DNA from: Planctomycetota bacterium
GTDB lineage: Bacteria; Planctomycetota; Phycisphaerae; Phycisphaerales; Phycisphaeraceae
DNA length: 64,000 nucleotides
NCBI GenBank assembly: GCA_026386955.1
Contig: JAPLMQ010000307.1
Coordinates: forward strand, 50,857-114,856
Direction of reading: 5' to 3'
Shown here: positions 41,491 through 49,783 of the stretch, one piece after another
How positions within the stretch are numbered: the first letter of the stretch is position 1
Layout: each line of letters starts with the position of its first letter
The notes under the pieces: model-generated
What the model was told of the DNA's origin: nothing
Seen by the model: the letters and a program-made list of their open reading frames with translations, nothing else
Databases searched by the model: none
Program-made: the position numbers and the translations under genes

Positions 41491-42030
41491 TCATTTGGCG
41501 GGGCAACGCACCGCGTCGCCCTTGGGACATTGCGTCTTCAGGACACCCTTGATGTCACGCCCGTCGTCGCTGTTCTCGGGATACCACTTGTCGATCTGAT
41601 CCAGGCCGGCGATCAATATGCCGTCCTTGACCCCGAACCGGTCGAGTTCGTTGTAGGGGCTCATGTCGGGCGGCCCCTTGGGATTGGCGGCAATGACCCC
41701 GGCGACCTGGCTGTGGAGCTCAGGGCTGAACTTCCAGACCCAAGCCGGAAACGCCTTGGCGGCATCGGCGCAACTGCCGCAGGCGTACATCTCGACGCGA
41801 ACGCCTGTCGCCTCCGCGTCGGCCGGAGAGCCCGCAGGCTTGAACGGCGGGACATCCTTCTCCGACCCGACGAACGGCTTGCCGGTGGCGAGGTCGTAGC
41901 ACCAAGCCGGGGTCCACGGGTCCCTGCCGCCGGTCGGGGGGCTGACGGTCCGCACGATCAGGAACCCGCCCAATGCCAAGGCGGCAATCGCCGACCCAAT
42001 GATGAAGTTGCGTTTGGTGGACGGTGCCAT
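41491..42030 (-). CDS. Membrane-anchored hypothetical protein with CxxC
   Basis: A 179-codon gene. One N-terminal TM helix (FIIGSAIAALALGGFLIV) is followed by an extracytoplasmic domain with DPWTPAWCYDLATGKPFV and VEMYACGSCADAAKAFP. The CGSC pair and the lone Cys residues at 50 and near the C-terminus could form disulfides. The pattern of a short hydrophobic anchor and a W-x-P-A-W-C-Y-D-L segment is familiar to me from planctomycete hypotheticals, often beside prepilin-like genes, as here (143 bp downstream of one). Function unknown. The ATG at 42030 is chosen over 42081 because the anchor then begins normally. Confidence 0.7.
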   Translation of the reverse strand: MAPSTKRNFIIGSAIAALALGGFLIVRTVSPPTGGRDPWTPAWCYDLATGKPFVGSEKDVPPFKPAGSPADAEATGVRVEMYACGSCADAAKAFPAWVWKFSPELHSQVAGVIAANPKGPPDMSPYNELDRFGVKDGILIAGLDQIDKWYPENSDDGRDIKGVLKTQCPKGDAVRCPAK

Positions 42031-42172
42031 GGAGCTGACTCGTAGTAGAAGATCTGCGGCCGAACGGCGCCGCCGCATCATGGCGGGGAGGCGACCGTTC
42101 GAGCCACAGAGTCAAGGGTTTCAACAGATTCGCTGAACATCGGCCTTCAATCGGCCGCGGGCGCAAAGGCGA

Positions 42173-43312
42173 TTAGGGGGTGACTCGGCCGAGGGTGATG
42201 TTGCGGGCGTCGATGCCGCCGTTGCCGTTGGTGTCGCCCGCGGCCGGGCCCAGCGGGGTCACGTTGCGGATGTCGTGGTAGCGGGCGCCCTTGAACTTGG
42301 GGTAGAGAGCCGGGTCGGGCCACGTGCTGCCATCGGCGCCGGCGGGGTTTTGGAACTGCGGGAAGAGGTTGAGCGGGTTTGGTGCGGCAGAAATGAAGGC
42401 GCAGATGTCCTGGGAGACGTCCAGACCCGCGTGGCCGTCGAAGAAGACCGAGGCCACCGTGCCGGTGAACCGGGCGGAGGTAAGGGTCATGTCGTTGCTG
42501 TTGCGGTAAGGGGTGGTGTTGAAGCTGTAGTACTCAACCGCGTAGCCCCAGGGGAAGTTGGCCTGATTGGAGTCCTTCAGGGCCATGTTCTCGGAAGGGT
42601 AGGGCCGGTTCTGGATCTTGAGCGTGCGGAACTCGCCCGTGGTGGCGTAGTTGGGGGTGTAGTCATACACCGTGGTGCCCGGGCTGGAGACGTTGTTCCC
42701 CAACGAGCCGTTGTGGAAGGCGATGCTGGGCAGGTACGCAAGGCCCATGCCCGTGGTCTTGTAGGGCGTCACGGCAAGGCCGGTCACGGGGTCATGGCTG
42801 CGGAAAGCGGCTTCGTTGCCGGTGGGAGAGATGTTCTTCACAAAGCCGAACCCGCCGGCGCCGCTCAGGTCCATCTTCGCGGGCTTCCCGGGATCCTGGA
42901 ACATGCCGGAGTTGGTGATGTAACCGCCGTTCCAGATCGGGTCGGCCCAGAGCTCGGCGTGGCCGACCATCGGCAGCTTTTCGCCGCCGACGACCTGGAT
43001 CAGCGCCTCGCCGGGCGGGTTGGACACGGTGGTCGACCAGTTCGCGCTCTGGCCGGCGACGAAGAAGTTGCCCTTCCAAGTCGTGGCGCTGCTGAACGGA
43101 CGCGGGAAGGCGTCGTTGCTGTCGCTTCCGTAGATGAAGATGGCCTGGAAACATCCTCGCTGGTTGGACAAGCCCATGCTCGTCCAGCTCACGATCCTGG
43201 CTTGGCTGAGCGCGGGCAGCAGCAGTCCGACCAAAAGCGCGATGATGGATATGACGACCAAGAGTTCAATCAACGTGAACGCTCTGCGGGCAGCGGGCCG
43301 AAAAAGTTTCAT
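42173..43312 (-). CDS. Type II secretion/prepilin-like protein with N-terminal methylation signal
   Basis: A 379-residue protein. It starts MKLFRPAARRAFTLIELL, a prepilin signal in which cleavage would follow Ala11 (usually Gly) before Phe, with Glu at +5, then the hydrophobic helix VVISIIALLVGLLLPAL. The large C-terminal domain contains VASVFFDGHAGLDVSQD, akin to the VLFCDGHV-type ending of planctomycete pseudopilin-like proteins, which exist in many copies per genome. It is probably exported and membrane-assembled; function unknown. AAGGGATGG precedes the ATG at 43312. The last residues (DTNGNGGIDARNITLGRVTP) resemble a dockerin-like Asn/Asp loop. It follows the GntR-type regulator gene. 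Confidence 0.88.
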   Translation of the reverse strand: MKLFRPAARRAFTLIELLVVISIIALLVGLLLPALSQARIVSWTSMGLSNQRGCFQAIFIYGSDSNDAFPRPFSSATTWKGNFFVAGQSANWSTTVSNPPGEALIQVVGGEKLPMVGHAELWADPIWNGGYITNSGMFQDPGKPAKMDLSGAGGFGFVKNISPTGNEAAFRSHDPVTGLAVTPYKTTGMGLAYLPSIAFHNGSLGNNVSSPGTTVYDYTPNYATTGEFRTLKIQNRPYPSENMALKDSNQANFPWGYAVEYYSFNTTPYRNSNDMTLTSARFTGTVASVFFDGHAGLDVSQDICAFISAAPNPLNLFPQFQNPAGADGSTWPDPALYPKFKGARYHDIRNVTPLGPAAGDTNGNGGIDARNITLGRVTP

Positions 43313-43560
43313 GGATCCATCCCTTCTAACTGCATGGTGAAACGAACAGGTACGACGAACACGGACGCCAACCCCGGCCTCCCCCCTCGCCTGCCCCGCA
43401 AAACCGCGGGGAAGGCTCCAGAAACACGAAGCCGCCGAATGCCTTGGGTCCAGACGCGGCACAACTCGTTGATCTCTCCCTTTCTCCCCCGGAAAGTCTC
43501 TGCTTCCACACGAACCACCAGCAAGCACGATCGATACCAAGGCACGCGTTGCACGACGCG

Positions 43561-44667
43561 TCAGGCCAGACGAGCCACCTGGGCTCTTGGGGCGAATTGG
43601 GGCGCGACGGCCGCGGCGATCCAGGTCTGCTCGGGCGTCTCGAGCCCCATCTGCATCCGATCGATCAGGTCCATCGCGGTCACCAGCACCTGCCGGGCGT
43701 CGAATCCCACCCGGCTCGACGGCACAAGGCTGGTCGTGATCCGGGGAAAATTGCAATGGGCGACGACGCCCAATTGGTCGGGGACGCGGACGCCCATGTC
43801 GATCACGCCCGCGGTCGCGTGCTCGACGAGGTTGTCGTCGAGGATCAGCAACCCGTCGGGCCGCTCCGCGGGGGGAAGCGACATCAAAAGCCGTGCCGAG
43901 TTGCCCGCCCACATGGGATGAAGGTGGTCGATGCCGTGAATCCAGGCGGTCTTGCACTCCATGCCGCGCTTTTGGGCCGAATGCATGATCGCCTGGATGC
44001 CCGCCTCGAGGACGTTCGAGACCGTGATGGCGGCGATCCGCCGACGGCCCTGCGCGGCGAACAAGTCCATCGCCTGCTGGACCATGGAGTCGTAGTCGAG
44101 GCTCAGCACCGCGCAGTCGTGGAACGGCTCGTTGCCGAGCACGACGCGGGGCAAGTCCGGCAAGTGCAGGGCCGACGTGCCCTCCAGGAGCCGGGGAGTC
44201 GACGTGAAGACCAGCCCCGCCACACGCCGGGCAGCCAGATCGCTGCGAAGGAGGCGGAAACTCTCGTTGTCGGCGTGGGCATCGACATCGAAGTAGGTGT
44301 GCACGCGCCGAGGCTCGGCGGACGCCATCGAATCGGCGTGCTGCGCCAAAGTCGACCAGTAGTTGGACAGCGCCACCACGTTCGACGGATTGACGAAGGC
44401 GAGGCCGTAGCGGAACCGATGGGGCGGAAACCTCGCCACAAAGGTCCCCAAGCTGCCGCGCGATTCGACAAAGCCGTCGCGCTCAAGGCGTTCAAGCGCC
44501 CGCTGCACAGTAATCAGGCTCAACCCGTTCTGCGAGACCAGCTCCGCTCGGGTCGGAACACGTGCCCCGGGAGCGAGCGTGCCCGTGATGATCGCGCGTC
44601 GAAGTTCAGAGGCGAGCGCGTGCTGCTTGGGGCTGGGCCTCGATTTACGGCGGCGGACGGGATTCAT
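43561..44667 (-). CDS. GntR-type HTH regulator with LacI/periplasmic-binding effector domain
   Basis: A 368-residue regulator. Residues about 15-85 are a GntR winged helix (ALASELRRAIITGTLAPGA, LSLITVQRALERLERDGFV). Residues about 95-350 are a LacI-like sugar-binding fold (YGLAFVNPSNVVALS, VAGLVFTSTPRLLEG, RPDGLLILDDNLVEHA). This is the AraR/xylose-regulator type of architecture; the effector is probably a sugar. It is followed by the prepilin-like gene and the anchored protein on the same strand, a plausible regulated unit. The upstream 250 bases are AT-rich and contain candidate regulatory sites. Confidence 0.9.
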   Translation of the reverse strand: MNPVRRRKSRPSPKQHALASELRRAIITGTLAPGARVPTRAELVSQNGLSLITVQRALERLERDGFVESRGSLGTFVARFPPHRFRYGLAFVNPSNVVALSNYWSTLAQHADSMASAEPRRVHTYFDVDAHADNESFRLLRSDLAARRVAGLVFTSTPRLLEGTSALHLPDLPRVVLGNEPFHDCAVLSLDYDSMVQQAMDLFAAQGRRRIAAITVSNVLEAGIQAIMHSAQKRGMECKTAWIHGIDHLHPMWAGNSARLLMSLPPAERPDGLLILDDNLVEHATAGVIDMGVRVPDQLGVVAHCNFPRITTSLVPSSRVGFDARQVLVTAMDLIDRMQMGLETPEQTWIAAAVAPQFAPRAQVARLA

Positions 44668-44960
44668 GATCGCCTCAGCTTGAATGCTGATGGGACGTGT
44701 CTAACGCTTATTGCGACCTAACCAACAGATATGCTGATACAAGATTGACGCCAGATAATCGATTTGTCAAGAAAATCTCACGTGAACTTCAATTTGTGCG
44801 GTCAATTTGCGTATTTTAGTGCGTTGAATTCAGGCTCCATTCCCAATCTTCTCGGGGCTTTGTCGCCGCCATATGGTGGCTATTTAATCATGTTTTGATA
44901 AATTATTTTTCTTTAATTGCTTTTTGATTGCGTTTGCCAGCCGGTAAAAAACCAAGACTT
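44668..44960. promoter_or_regulatory. AT-rich upstream region of the GntR-type gene
   Basis: This is the most AT-rich stretch of the window. On the minus strand a perfect TTGACA lies at 44770-44765, but no good -10 box at 16-18 bases. TTGAC at 44745-44749 and GTCAA at 44766-44770 are inverted, with 16 bases between, a possible operator for an autoregulated GntR protein. T-runs such as TTATTTTTCTTTAATTG (about 44904-44920) follow. No gene is seen. Confidence 0.45.
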
Positions 44961-45161
44961 AGAGCGATTCGCCAGCACACAAGCACCGGCGGCGCTCGGG
45001 GTTACCGATGTGAGGATTGAAGGCGCACAGTGTGTGCCAAGGTGGCTTACCCACTCGTGGAAAGATGCGGAGGGAGGCAAGGCTTGGGAAACAAGGTCCC
45101 ATCAGGTTTTCCCCGATACGCCGTGACTTGCGGTCCCTCTGATCTACACCGGTGCCCAAAG

Positions 45162-45199
45162 CCCACGGATCGCGACGGTACACCGTCGCGTTCCGTGGG
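45162..45199 (+). other. 18-bp-stem hairpin
   Basis: CCCACGGATCGCGACGGT (45162-45179) pairs with ACCGTCGCGTTCCGTGGG (45182-45199) with one mismatch and a two-base loop. No T-run follows, so it is not a normal terminator; a cruciform, a binding site or the stem of a small RNA are alternatives. Confidence 0.8.
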
Positions 45200-45230
45200 G
45201 TTTCCGGGGATTTCCGGGGGTTTCCGGGGG
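45197..45230 (+). other. G-quadruplex motif (four G-tracts)
   Basis: G-tracts of 4, 4, 5 and 5 lie at 45197-45200, 45206-45209, 45216-45220 and 45226-45230, separated by TTTCC, ATTTCC and TTTCC. This is three near-identical copies of a 10-base unit, TTTCCGGGGG or TTTCCGGGGA. It directly abuts the hairpin. Confidence 0.75.
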
Positions 45231-45412
45231 TCTTGGATGTCGTCGACAGCCAAGGCAAGCCTTGGTTGCAAGCGGTGCGGGCGCGGTGTTTCGGAAGTCC
45301 AACCCCGCCGAACCCGACGGCGTATCGTCGGAATCAGCGGGCTTGTTTCAGTTGGTCAAAGACTTCATCCGGCACCCGGATTTGACCTCCCGCGAGCCCC
45401 TCGACCTTCCTC

Positions 45413-46042
45413 TCACCGCCGCGTCGCACCGCACTCCGGGCAGGGCCCGCCTGGCGCGATGGTGCGGAGGTCATGGCCACACGCGGGGCAATCCGTCGAA
45501 GCGCCCGCGACGACGGAACACTGCCGGGCGTGGGCTCGCGCGAGCTTGAGGGCACGCACGAAATCGCCGGGCTGGAAGGCCGAGCGGGGCAGCCATTGGA
45601 ACGAGAGCCGGTCTTGATAGAACAACATCCCCTCGGGCGTGCAGACCACGCGCTCAAACGCGCTCCATTCGTGAACGCCTGAGGATCGCGAGTTGGACTG
45701 AGCGAAACTCACGCACACCTTGGCCGTCGAAAGCGTCCACGCCACATCCACTTCCTGGTCCGGGCCAACCTTCAATTGACGCTGCTTAAGCCAAGGCTCC
45801 AAACGGATCCCGGCCCACGCCAAGACCGCGCAGGGCACGCAGATCACGACCAACTCATACGAATGGTTGGCGATCGACGCCGCCACCATCAACGCGCCGA
45901 AGAACAACAGGAATGCGGTGAGAACCAGCCGCTCGCGCCGGTTCACGTTTGCCAGCCCGTGCCAGCGCATCGCCGTCACGGCCGCCTCCGTGTTCCACCG
46001 AAAACGCGCTTCGACCTCCTCCTCTGTCGCGGCCGGCTCCAT
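45413..46042 (-). CDS. YcxB-like two-TM protein with C-terminal zinc ribbon (paralog 1)
   Basis: A 209-residue protein. Residues about 40-85 form two TM helices (LVLTAFLLFFGALMVAAS and the next). They are followed by a YcxB-like beta domain (FERVVCTPEGMLFYQDRL, FQWLPRSAFQPGDFVRAL) and a zinc ribbon CPACGHDLRTIAPGGPCPEC at the C-terminus. It is clearly paralogous to the protein at 47697-48350, on the other side of the sulfatase gene. Its ATG overlaps the sulfatase TGA by one base (TGATG at 46040-46044), so translation is coupled to that of the sulfatase. Confidence 0.8.
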   Translation of the reverse strand: MEPAATEEEVEARFRWNTEAAVTAMRWHGLANVNRRERLVLTAFLLFFGALMVAASIANHSYELVVICVPCAVLAWAGIRLEPWLKQRQLKVGPDQEVDVAWTLSTAKVCVSFAQSNSRSSGVHEWSAFERVVCTPEGMLFYQDRLSFQWLPRSAFQPGDFVRALKLARAHARQCSVVAGASTDCPACGHDLRTIAPGGPCPECGATRR

Positions 46043-47529
46043 CACGTCTCTCCCTCGCCGCGTCCCGCGCGCTCCCGGCCATAGCCCTTCGCCAAGTCCG
46101 CCCGGCTGCGCCGCTCCGTCGCGTCGGGCTCCTCGCCGATCTCCTTCACCATCGCCTCGTGCATCGCCGCGATCCGCCCGCGCTGGCTGGCCTCGCCCGC
46201 GAGGTTGTGGAACTCGCCCGGGTCGTTCCTCAAGTCGTAGAGCTCGCGCTGCGGCTCGTGCTTCTCGTCCGGCCGCGCGTGGTAGACGTATTTGTGGTCC
46301 CCGCTGCGGTACATGGTGAAGCCCGAGGCGATGTGGTGCGCGTAATACTGGCTCACCGCGGCGTCCTTCCAGCCCACGTGGGCGTCGTCGAGCCAGGGCG
46401 TCATCGCCTGCCCGTTCCAGTCGTCGGGCGCCTTCGCGCCCGCGAGGTCGACCACGGTGCGGACCACGTCGAGCAGCGAGCAGGCGCCGGCGCGCCGCTG
46501 CCCGCCCGGCCAGCGCGGCGGGTAGCTGACGATCAGCGGCACGCGGGCCGCCTGCTCGTACATGCAGTTCTTCCACCACAGGCCGTGCTCGCCCATGTTC
46601 TCGCCGTGGTCGCTGGTGTAGATGACGATGGTGTTGTCGGCCACGTGGCTGCGGGCCAGCGCGGCCATCAACTCCCCGATCTGCTCGTCGACCCACTGCG
46701 TCAGCCCGTGGTAGAGCTCGCGCCCACGCCGGACAGTCTCTTCCGGCACGTTGCATGCCTGGAACCCGATGCGCAGGTGCTGGTAGTTCCGCGGCAGGGA
46801 CTCCAAATGCCCGGGCGGGATGTGGGGCATCGCCACGCGACCGCGGTAGGCCTCGTGGTAGCGCGGCGGGACGATCAGCGGGAAATGCGGCGCGAGGTAG
46901 CCGGCGATCATGAAGAAGGGCTTCTGCCCGGGCTGGCGGTTCTTGAGGAATTCCGCGGCCCCGGCGGTCACCCGCCGGTCGTGCGACATGATCGGCGAGT
47001 CCTTGCCGACGTGGAATTCGTCGAACCGCCCGGAGACGGCCTTGGTCGGGGCGAGGTCGTCCGCCCGGCGGCGCGAGCCCAAGCCGGTGGCGTGCCCCTG
47101 GTTCATCTTCCCGCCGACTTCGGTGAAGCCGTATTTCCGCGTGGCGTCCATGTGCATCTTGCCGCAGAGCAGCGCGTCGTAACCCGCGGCGGTGAGCACG
47201 CGCGGGAGCGAGGCGATGTCGTCGCTGGGCAGCCAGGAGGTGTTGCTCCAGGCGTTGACGCGGGAGACGTATTTCCCGGAGATCATCGAGTGGCGCGAGG
47301 GGACGCAGAGCGGGGAGTTGCAGTAGCAGTTGTCGAAGACCACGCCGCGCTGGGCGAGCGCGTCGAGGTTGGAGGTGCGGACGACCTTGTCGCCGGCGGC
47401 GCCCATGACGCGGGCGTTGTGCTCGTCGGAGATGATGAGCAGGATGTTGGGGCGGGCGGGGCTCGTCGCCGCAGGTTGCGTGGCGGGCGCGGCGGCGAGC
47501 GTTTCGCCGTGGGAGCCAAGGACACCCAC
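46042..47529 (-). CDS. Type I sulfatase (formylglycine-dependent)
   Basis: A 495-residue sulfatase as read from GTG 47529. It has NILLIISDEHNARVMG with the metal-binding Asp, the formylglycine motif LCVPSRHSMISGKYVS (Cys75, type C-x-P-S-R, modified to formylglycine by an FGE), LLCGKMHMDATRKYGF and YTSDHGENMGEHGLWWKNCM. It hydrolyses a sulfate ester, probably on a polysaccharide. Upstream, in the same frame, a twin-arginine-like signal (PITRRRFLGAAAAAATVGVL) is encoded but has no ATG, GTG or TTG before the next stop, so the true start is uncertain. Flanked by the two YcxB-like paralogs. Confidence 0.9.
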   Translation of the reverse strand: MGVLGSHGETLAAAPATQPAATSPARPNILLIISDEHNARVMGAAGDKVVRTSNLDALAQRGVVFDNCYCNSPLCVPSRHSMISGKYVSRVNAWSNTSWLPSDDIASLPRVLTAAGYDALLCGKMHMDATRKYGFTEVGGKMNQGHATGLGSRRRADDLAPTKAVSGRFDEFHVGKDSPIMSHDRRVTAGAAEFLKNRQPGQKPFFMIAGYLAPHFPLIVPPRYHEAYRGRVAMPHIPPGHLESLPRNYQHLRIGFQACNVPEETVRRGRELYHGLTQWVDEQIGELMAALARSHVADNTIVIYTSDHGENMGEHGLWWKNCMYEQAARVPLIVSYPPRWPGGQRRAGACSLLDVVRTVVDLAGAKAPDDWNGQAMTPWLDDAHVGWKDAAVSQYYAHHIASGFTMYRSGDHKYVYHARPDEKHEPQRELYDLRNDPGEFHNLAGEASQRGRIAAMHEAMVKEIGEEPDATERRSRADLAKGYGRERAGRGEGET

Positions 47530-47696
47530 GGTCGCAGCGGCGGCGGCCGCGCCGAGGAAACGACGCCGGGTGATGGGGGGCGGATTTTCGATGGCGCGGC
47601 TTTCAGGAGGAGGGCCGACCGGATCGCGGGACGCGGTCGCTTGGGGAAAAGCGTCCGTGGACAGGACCTCCGCATTCTAACGCCGCCGGGCCCGGC

Positions 47697-48350
47697 TCAT
47701 TTCGCCTCCGCCTCCCGGGTGGCCCCGCATTCCGGGCAATTGCCACCGCCGGAGATTCCTTGCAGGTCGTGTCCGCAGGCGAAGCAACGGGTCGGCGCGC
47801 CCGTCAAGGCGACGAACTGCGGGGCATGGGCCCGCATGATCATCGCCGCCCGACCATAATCGCCGGGCGCGAAGGCCGAGCGCGGCAACCAGTTGAACAG
47901 GAGCGGCTGGGGGTAGACCAATATGCCCTTTGGCGTGCAGACGACCTTGTGCAGCCCCTTCCACGACCACTCGGTCCTGCTCGTGGCGTTGACGACCGTC
48001 ATCCCGTCCGGAGTGATCGTGAACTCGACCTCCTCGTCCTTGTCCGGCCGCTCGGCGAATCGCCTGCGGACGACGGCGGGGATGATCCATCGAAAGACCA
48101 CGACGTAGATCGCCAGTATGACCATCACCGGCAACGCGAATTTCGAGAGATGCCCAACAAGTTCGGCGAGGACGGGCCGACCTGATTGCTCAAGGATGGC
48201 GACGAACCCAACGAGAACGAACACCAGGAACAACCACAGCCACAGATAGATCCTTTGGTGCTTCCTGGGCTGGCGCGCATGCCACCGGAGCGCCTCCTGC
48301 AACTCGGCGACGGTCCAACGATACCGGGCGACGATCGATTCCTCGGCCAT
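47697..48350 (-). CDS. YcxB-like two-TM protein with C-terminal zinc ribbon (paralog 2)
   Basis: A 217-residue protein with two TM helices (IYLWLWLFLVFVLVGFVAIL and ALPVMVILAIYVVVFRW), then VEFTITPDGMTVVNA, HKVVCTPKGILVYPQPL and FNWLPRSAFAPGDYGRAA, and the zinc ribbon CFACGHDLQGISGGGNCPEC. The VVCTP-x-G, WLPRSAF-x-PGD and C-x-ACGHDL blocks are shared with 45413-46042. YcxB-like domains occur in Bacillus membrane proteins of unknown function. The ATG at 48350 removes nine unlikely residues. It lies upstream of the sulfatase gene on the same strand, with 167 bp between. Confidence 0.8.
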   Translation of the reverse strand: MAEESIVARYRWTVAELQEALRWHARQPRKHQRIYLWLWLFLVFVLVGFVAILEQSGRPVLAELVGHLSKFALPVMVILAIYVVVFRWIIPAVVRRRFAERPDKDEEVEFTITPDGMTVVNATSRTEWSWKGLHKVVCTPKGILVYPQPLLFNWLPRSAFAPGDYGRAAMIMRAHAPQFVALTGAPTRCFACGHDLQGISGGGNCPECGATREAEAK

Positions 48351-48489
48351 TCCGCGTCTCCGAATCCCGCGTTCCACGTCTGCAAAAACGCCATCCTACC
48401 CATCGCCCACGCATTGGCAGCCCCCTCCCGCGAGGGTTACGCTTTGCCCTGACTCATTTCCTCTTCCGCCCCCCGGAGGGCCGCCGCCC

Positions 48490-49728
48490 ATGAAGCTCAC
48501 CCCCCAGCAAGTCGCCTTCTTCAACACCTTCGGCTACCTGGGCATTCCCAACTTCTTCACGCCCGAAGAGACCGCCGCGATCATCGAGGAGTTCGAGTGG
48601 GCGATCCAGCACCAAGGCGGGCAGAACCACGACGGCTCCCGCAGGACCATGTTCGGCGGGCCCATCGAGCACCGCGCCCGCCAATGCGCCATCCTCGACA
48701 TGCCCAAGGTCAAGGGCCTCATCGGCGGCGCCATCGGCGACGACTTCAGCTACACCGGCGGCGACGGGAACTACTACTCCGGCGACACCGGCTGGCATCC
48801 CGACGGCAGTTGGGGCAGGCTCTTCGCCGTCAAGGTCGCCTTCTACCTCGACCCCCTCACGCGCGACACCGGCTGCCTCCGCGTCATCCCCGGCAGCCAC
48901 CGCCCCGACCACTACCTGCGCAAGGACCAGGTCAACCCCAACAACGCGCAGGAGCTCTTCGGCCTCCACCCGCGCGATTTTCCGGGCAACGTCGCCCTCG
49001 AGACCCAGCCCGGCGACATCCTCATGTTCAACCACGACACCTACCACGCCGCGTTCGGCGGCTCGACGCGCCGGCGGATGTTCACCATGAACTGCATCCG
49101 CCACGCCCACACGCCCGAGGACCTCGCCGTCGTCCGCCACTACGTCAGCATCCACTCCGCGGGCGGGTACAACCTCGAGACCGGGGCCGGCGCCTTCTTC
49201 CCCGCGATGGTTCATTCCGCCAACGAGTCGCGCTGGACGCACCTCCGGCAAGTCGCCGAGATGCACGACAGCCTCTATCCGCACCTCGCGCCCAAGAACC
49301 TGGGCAAGGTGAAGATCGTCCGGCGCGAGGTCAGCGCGCTCGTGCCCCCCGCGCCCGGAATTCCGCTCGCCGACGCCACGCTCCCCGGGCCGACGCTCGC
49401 CTTCCAACCCGCGAACCCCGAGCACTTCGGGCTCCTGAGCGTGCGGAAAATCCACGAGGGCAACCCCGGCCTGGTCTACGTGCGCGTCGTCTTCCGCGTC
49501 GAGCACCCCTGCCAAGTCACGATCCACTACGGCACCGACGCCCCGACGAAGGTCTGGCTCAACGGCGAGACCATCGAGACCCGCGCCGACGCCGCCGGCC
49601 CGCTCGCGCCCGCGCAGTTCCAGGTCACCCACGCCGCGACCGACGGCGAGAACGAGGCCGTCTTCGCCGTCGACACCCGCGGCGGAAAGGCAGCGGGGGT
49701 GATCCCAGCCTTTGTCGTGAATGCGTGA
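48490..49728 (+). CDS. Phytanoyl-CoA dioxygenase-family protein with C-terminal extension
   Basis: A 412-residue protein, longer than usual for the family (about 260-300). The N-terminal 290 residues form the PhyH domain: FNTFGYLGIPNFFTPEET, the metal-binding H-x-D in GWHPDGSWGRLFAVKV, CLRVIPGSH and the distal His in FNHDTYHAAFGGSTRRR. The last 115 residues (VYVRVVFRVEHPCQVTIHYG, KVWLNGETIETR) look like a small beta domain. The enzyme would hydroxylate an unknown substrate using Fe(II), O2 and 2-oxoglutarate. GGAGGG lies 10 bases before the ATG. Divergent from the YcxB-like gene. Confidence 0.88.
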   Translation: MKLTPQQVAFFNTFGYLGIPNFFTPEETAAIIEEFEWAIQHQGGQNHDGSRRTMFGGPIEHRARQCAILDMPKVKGLIGGAIGDDFSYTGGDGNYYSGDTGWHPDGSWGRLFAVKVAFYLDPLTRDTGCLRVIPGSHRPDHYLRKDQVNPNNAQELFGLHPRDFPGNVALETQPGDILMFNHDTYHAAFGGSTRRRMFTMNCIRHAHTPEDLAVVRHYVSIHSAGGYNLETGAGAFFPAMVHSANESRWTHLRQVAEMHDSLYPHLAPKNLGKVKIVRREVSALVPPAPGIPLADATLPGPTLAFQPANPEHFGLLSVRKIHEGNPGLVYVRVVFRVEHPCQVTIHYGTDAPTKVWLNGETIETRADAAGPLAPAQFQVTHAATDGENEAVFAVDTRGGKAAGVIPAFVVNA

Positions 49729-49783
49729 TCGTCGCAGTCCGCCTCGGCGGTGGAAATGCCCATGGCCATCATGAAGGCTCGAC

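Larger units (their letters stand above)
44961..45412. other. Noncoding stretch with strong hairpin and G-rich motif
   Basis: Between the AT-rich region and the zinc-ribbon gene at 45413, short open frames exist on both strands but none has a plausible protein or ribosome site. The recognised structures are the hairpin at 45162-45199 and the G-rich motif at 45197-45230. Otherwise nothing is recognised in it. Confidence 0.5.

Noticed and set aside
45200..45230. Possible CRISPR or tandem-repeat array
   Set aside because: Only three 10-base units without spacers; it is better read as a G-quadruplex motif.
45030..45617. A 195-codon open frame on the plus strand
   Set aside because: It crosses the hairpin, the G-rich repeat and the end of a real minus-strand gene, and has no plausible fold or ribosome site.
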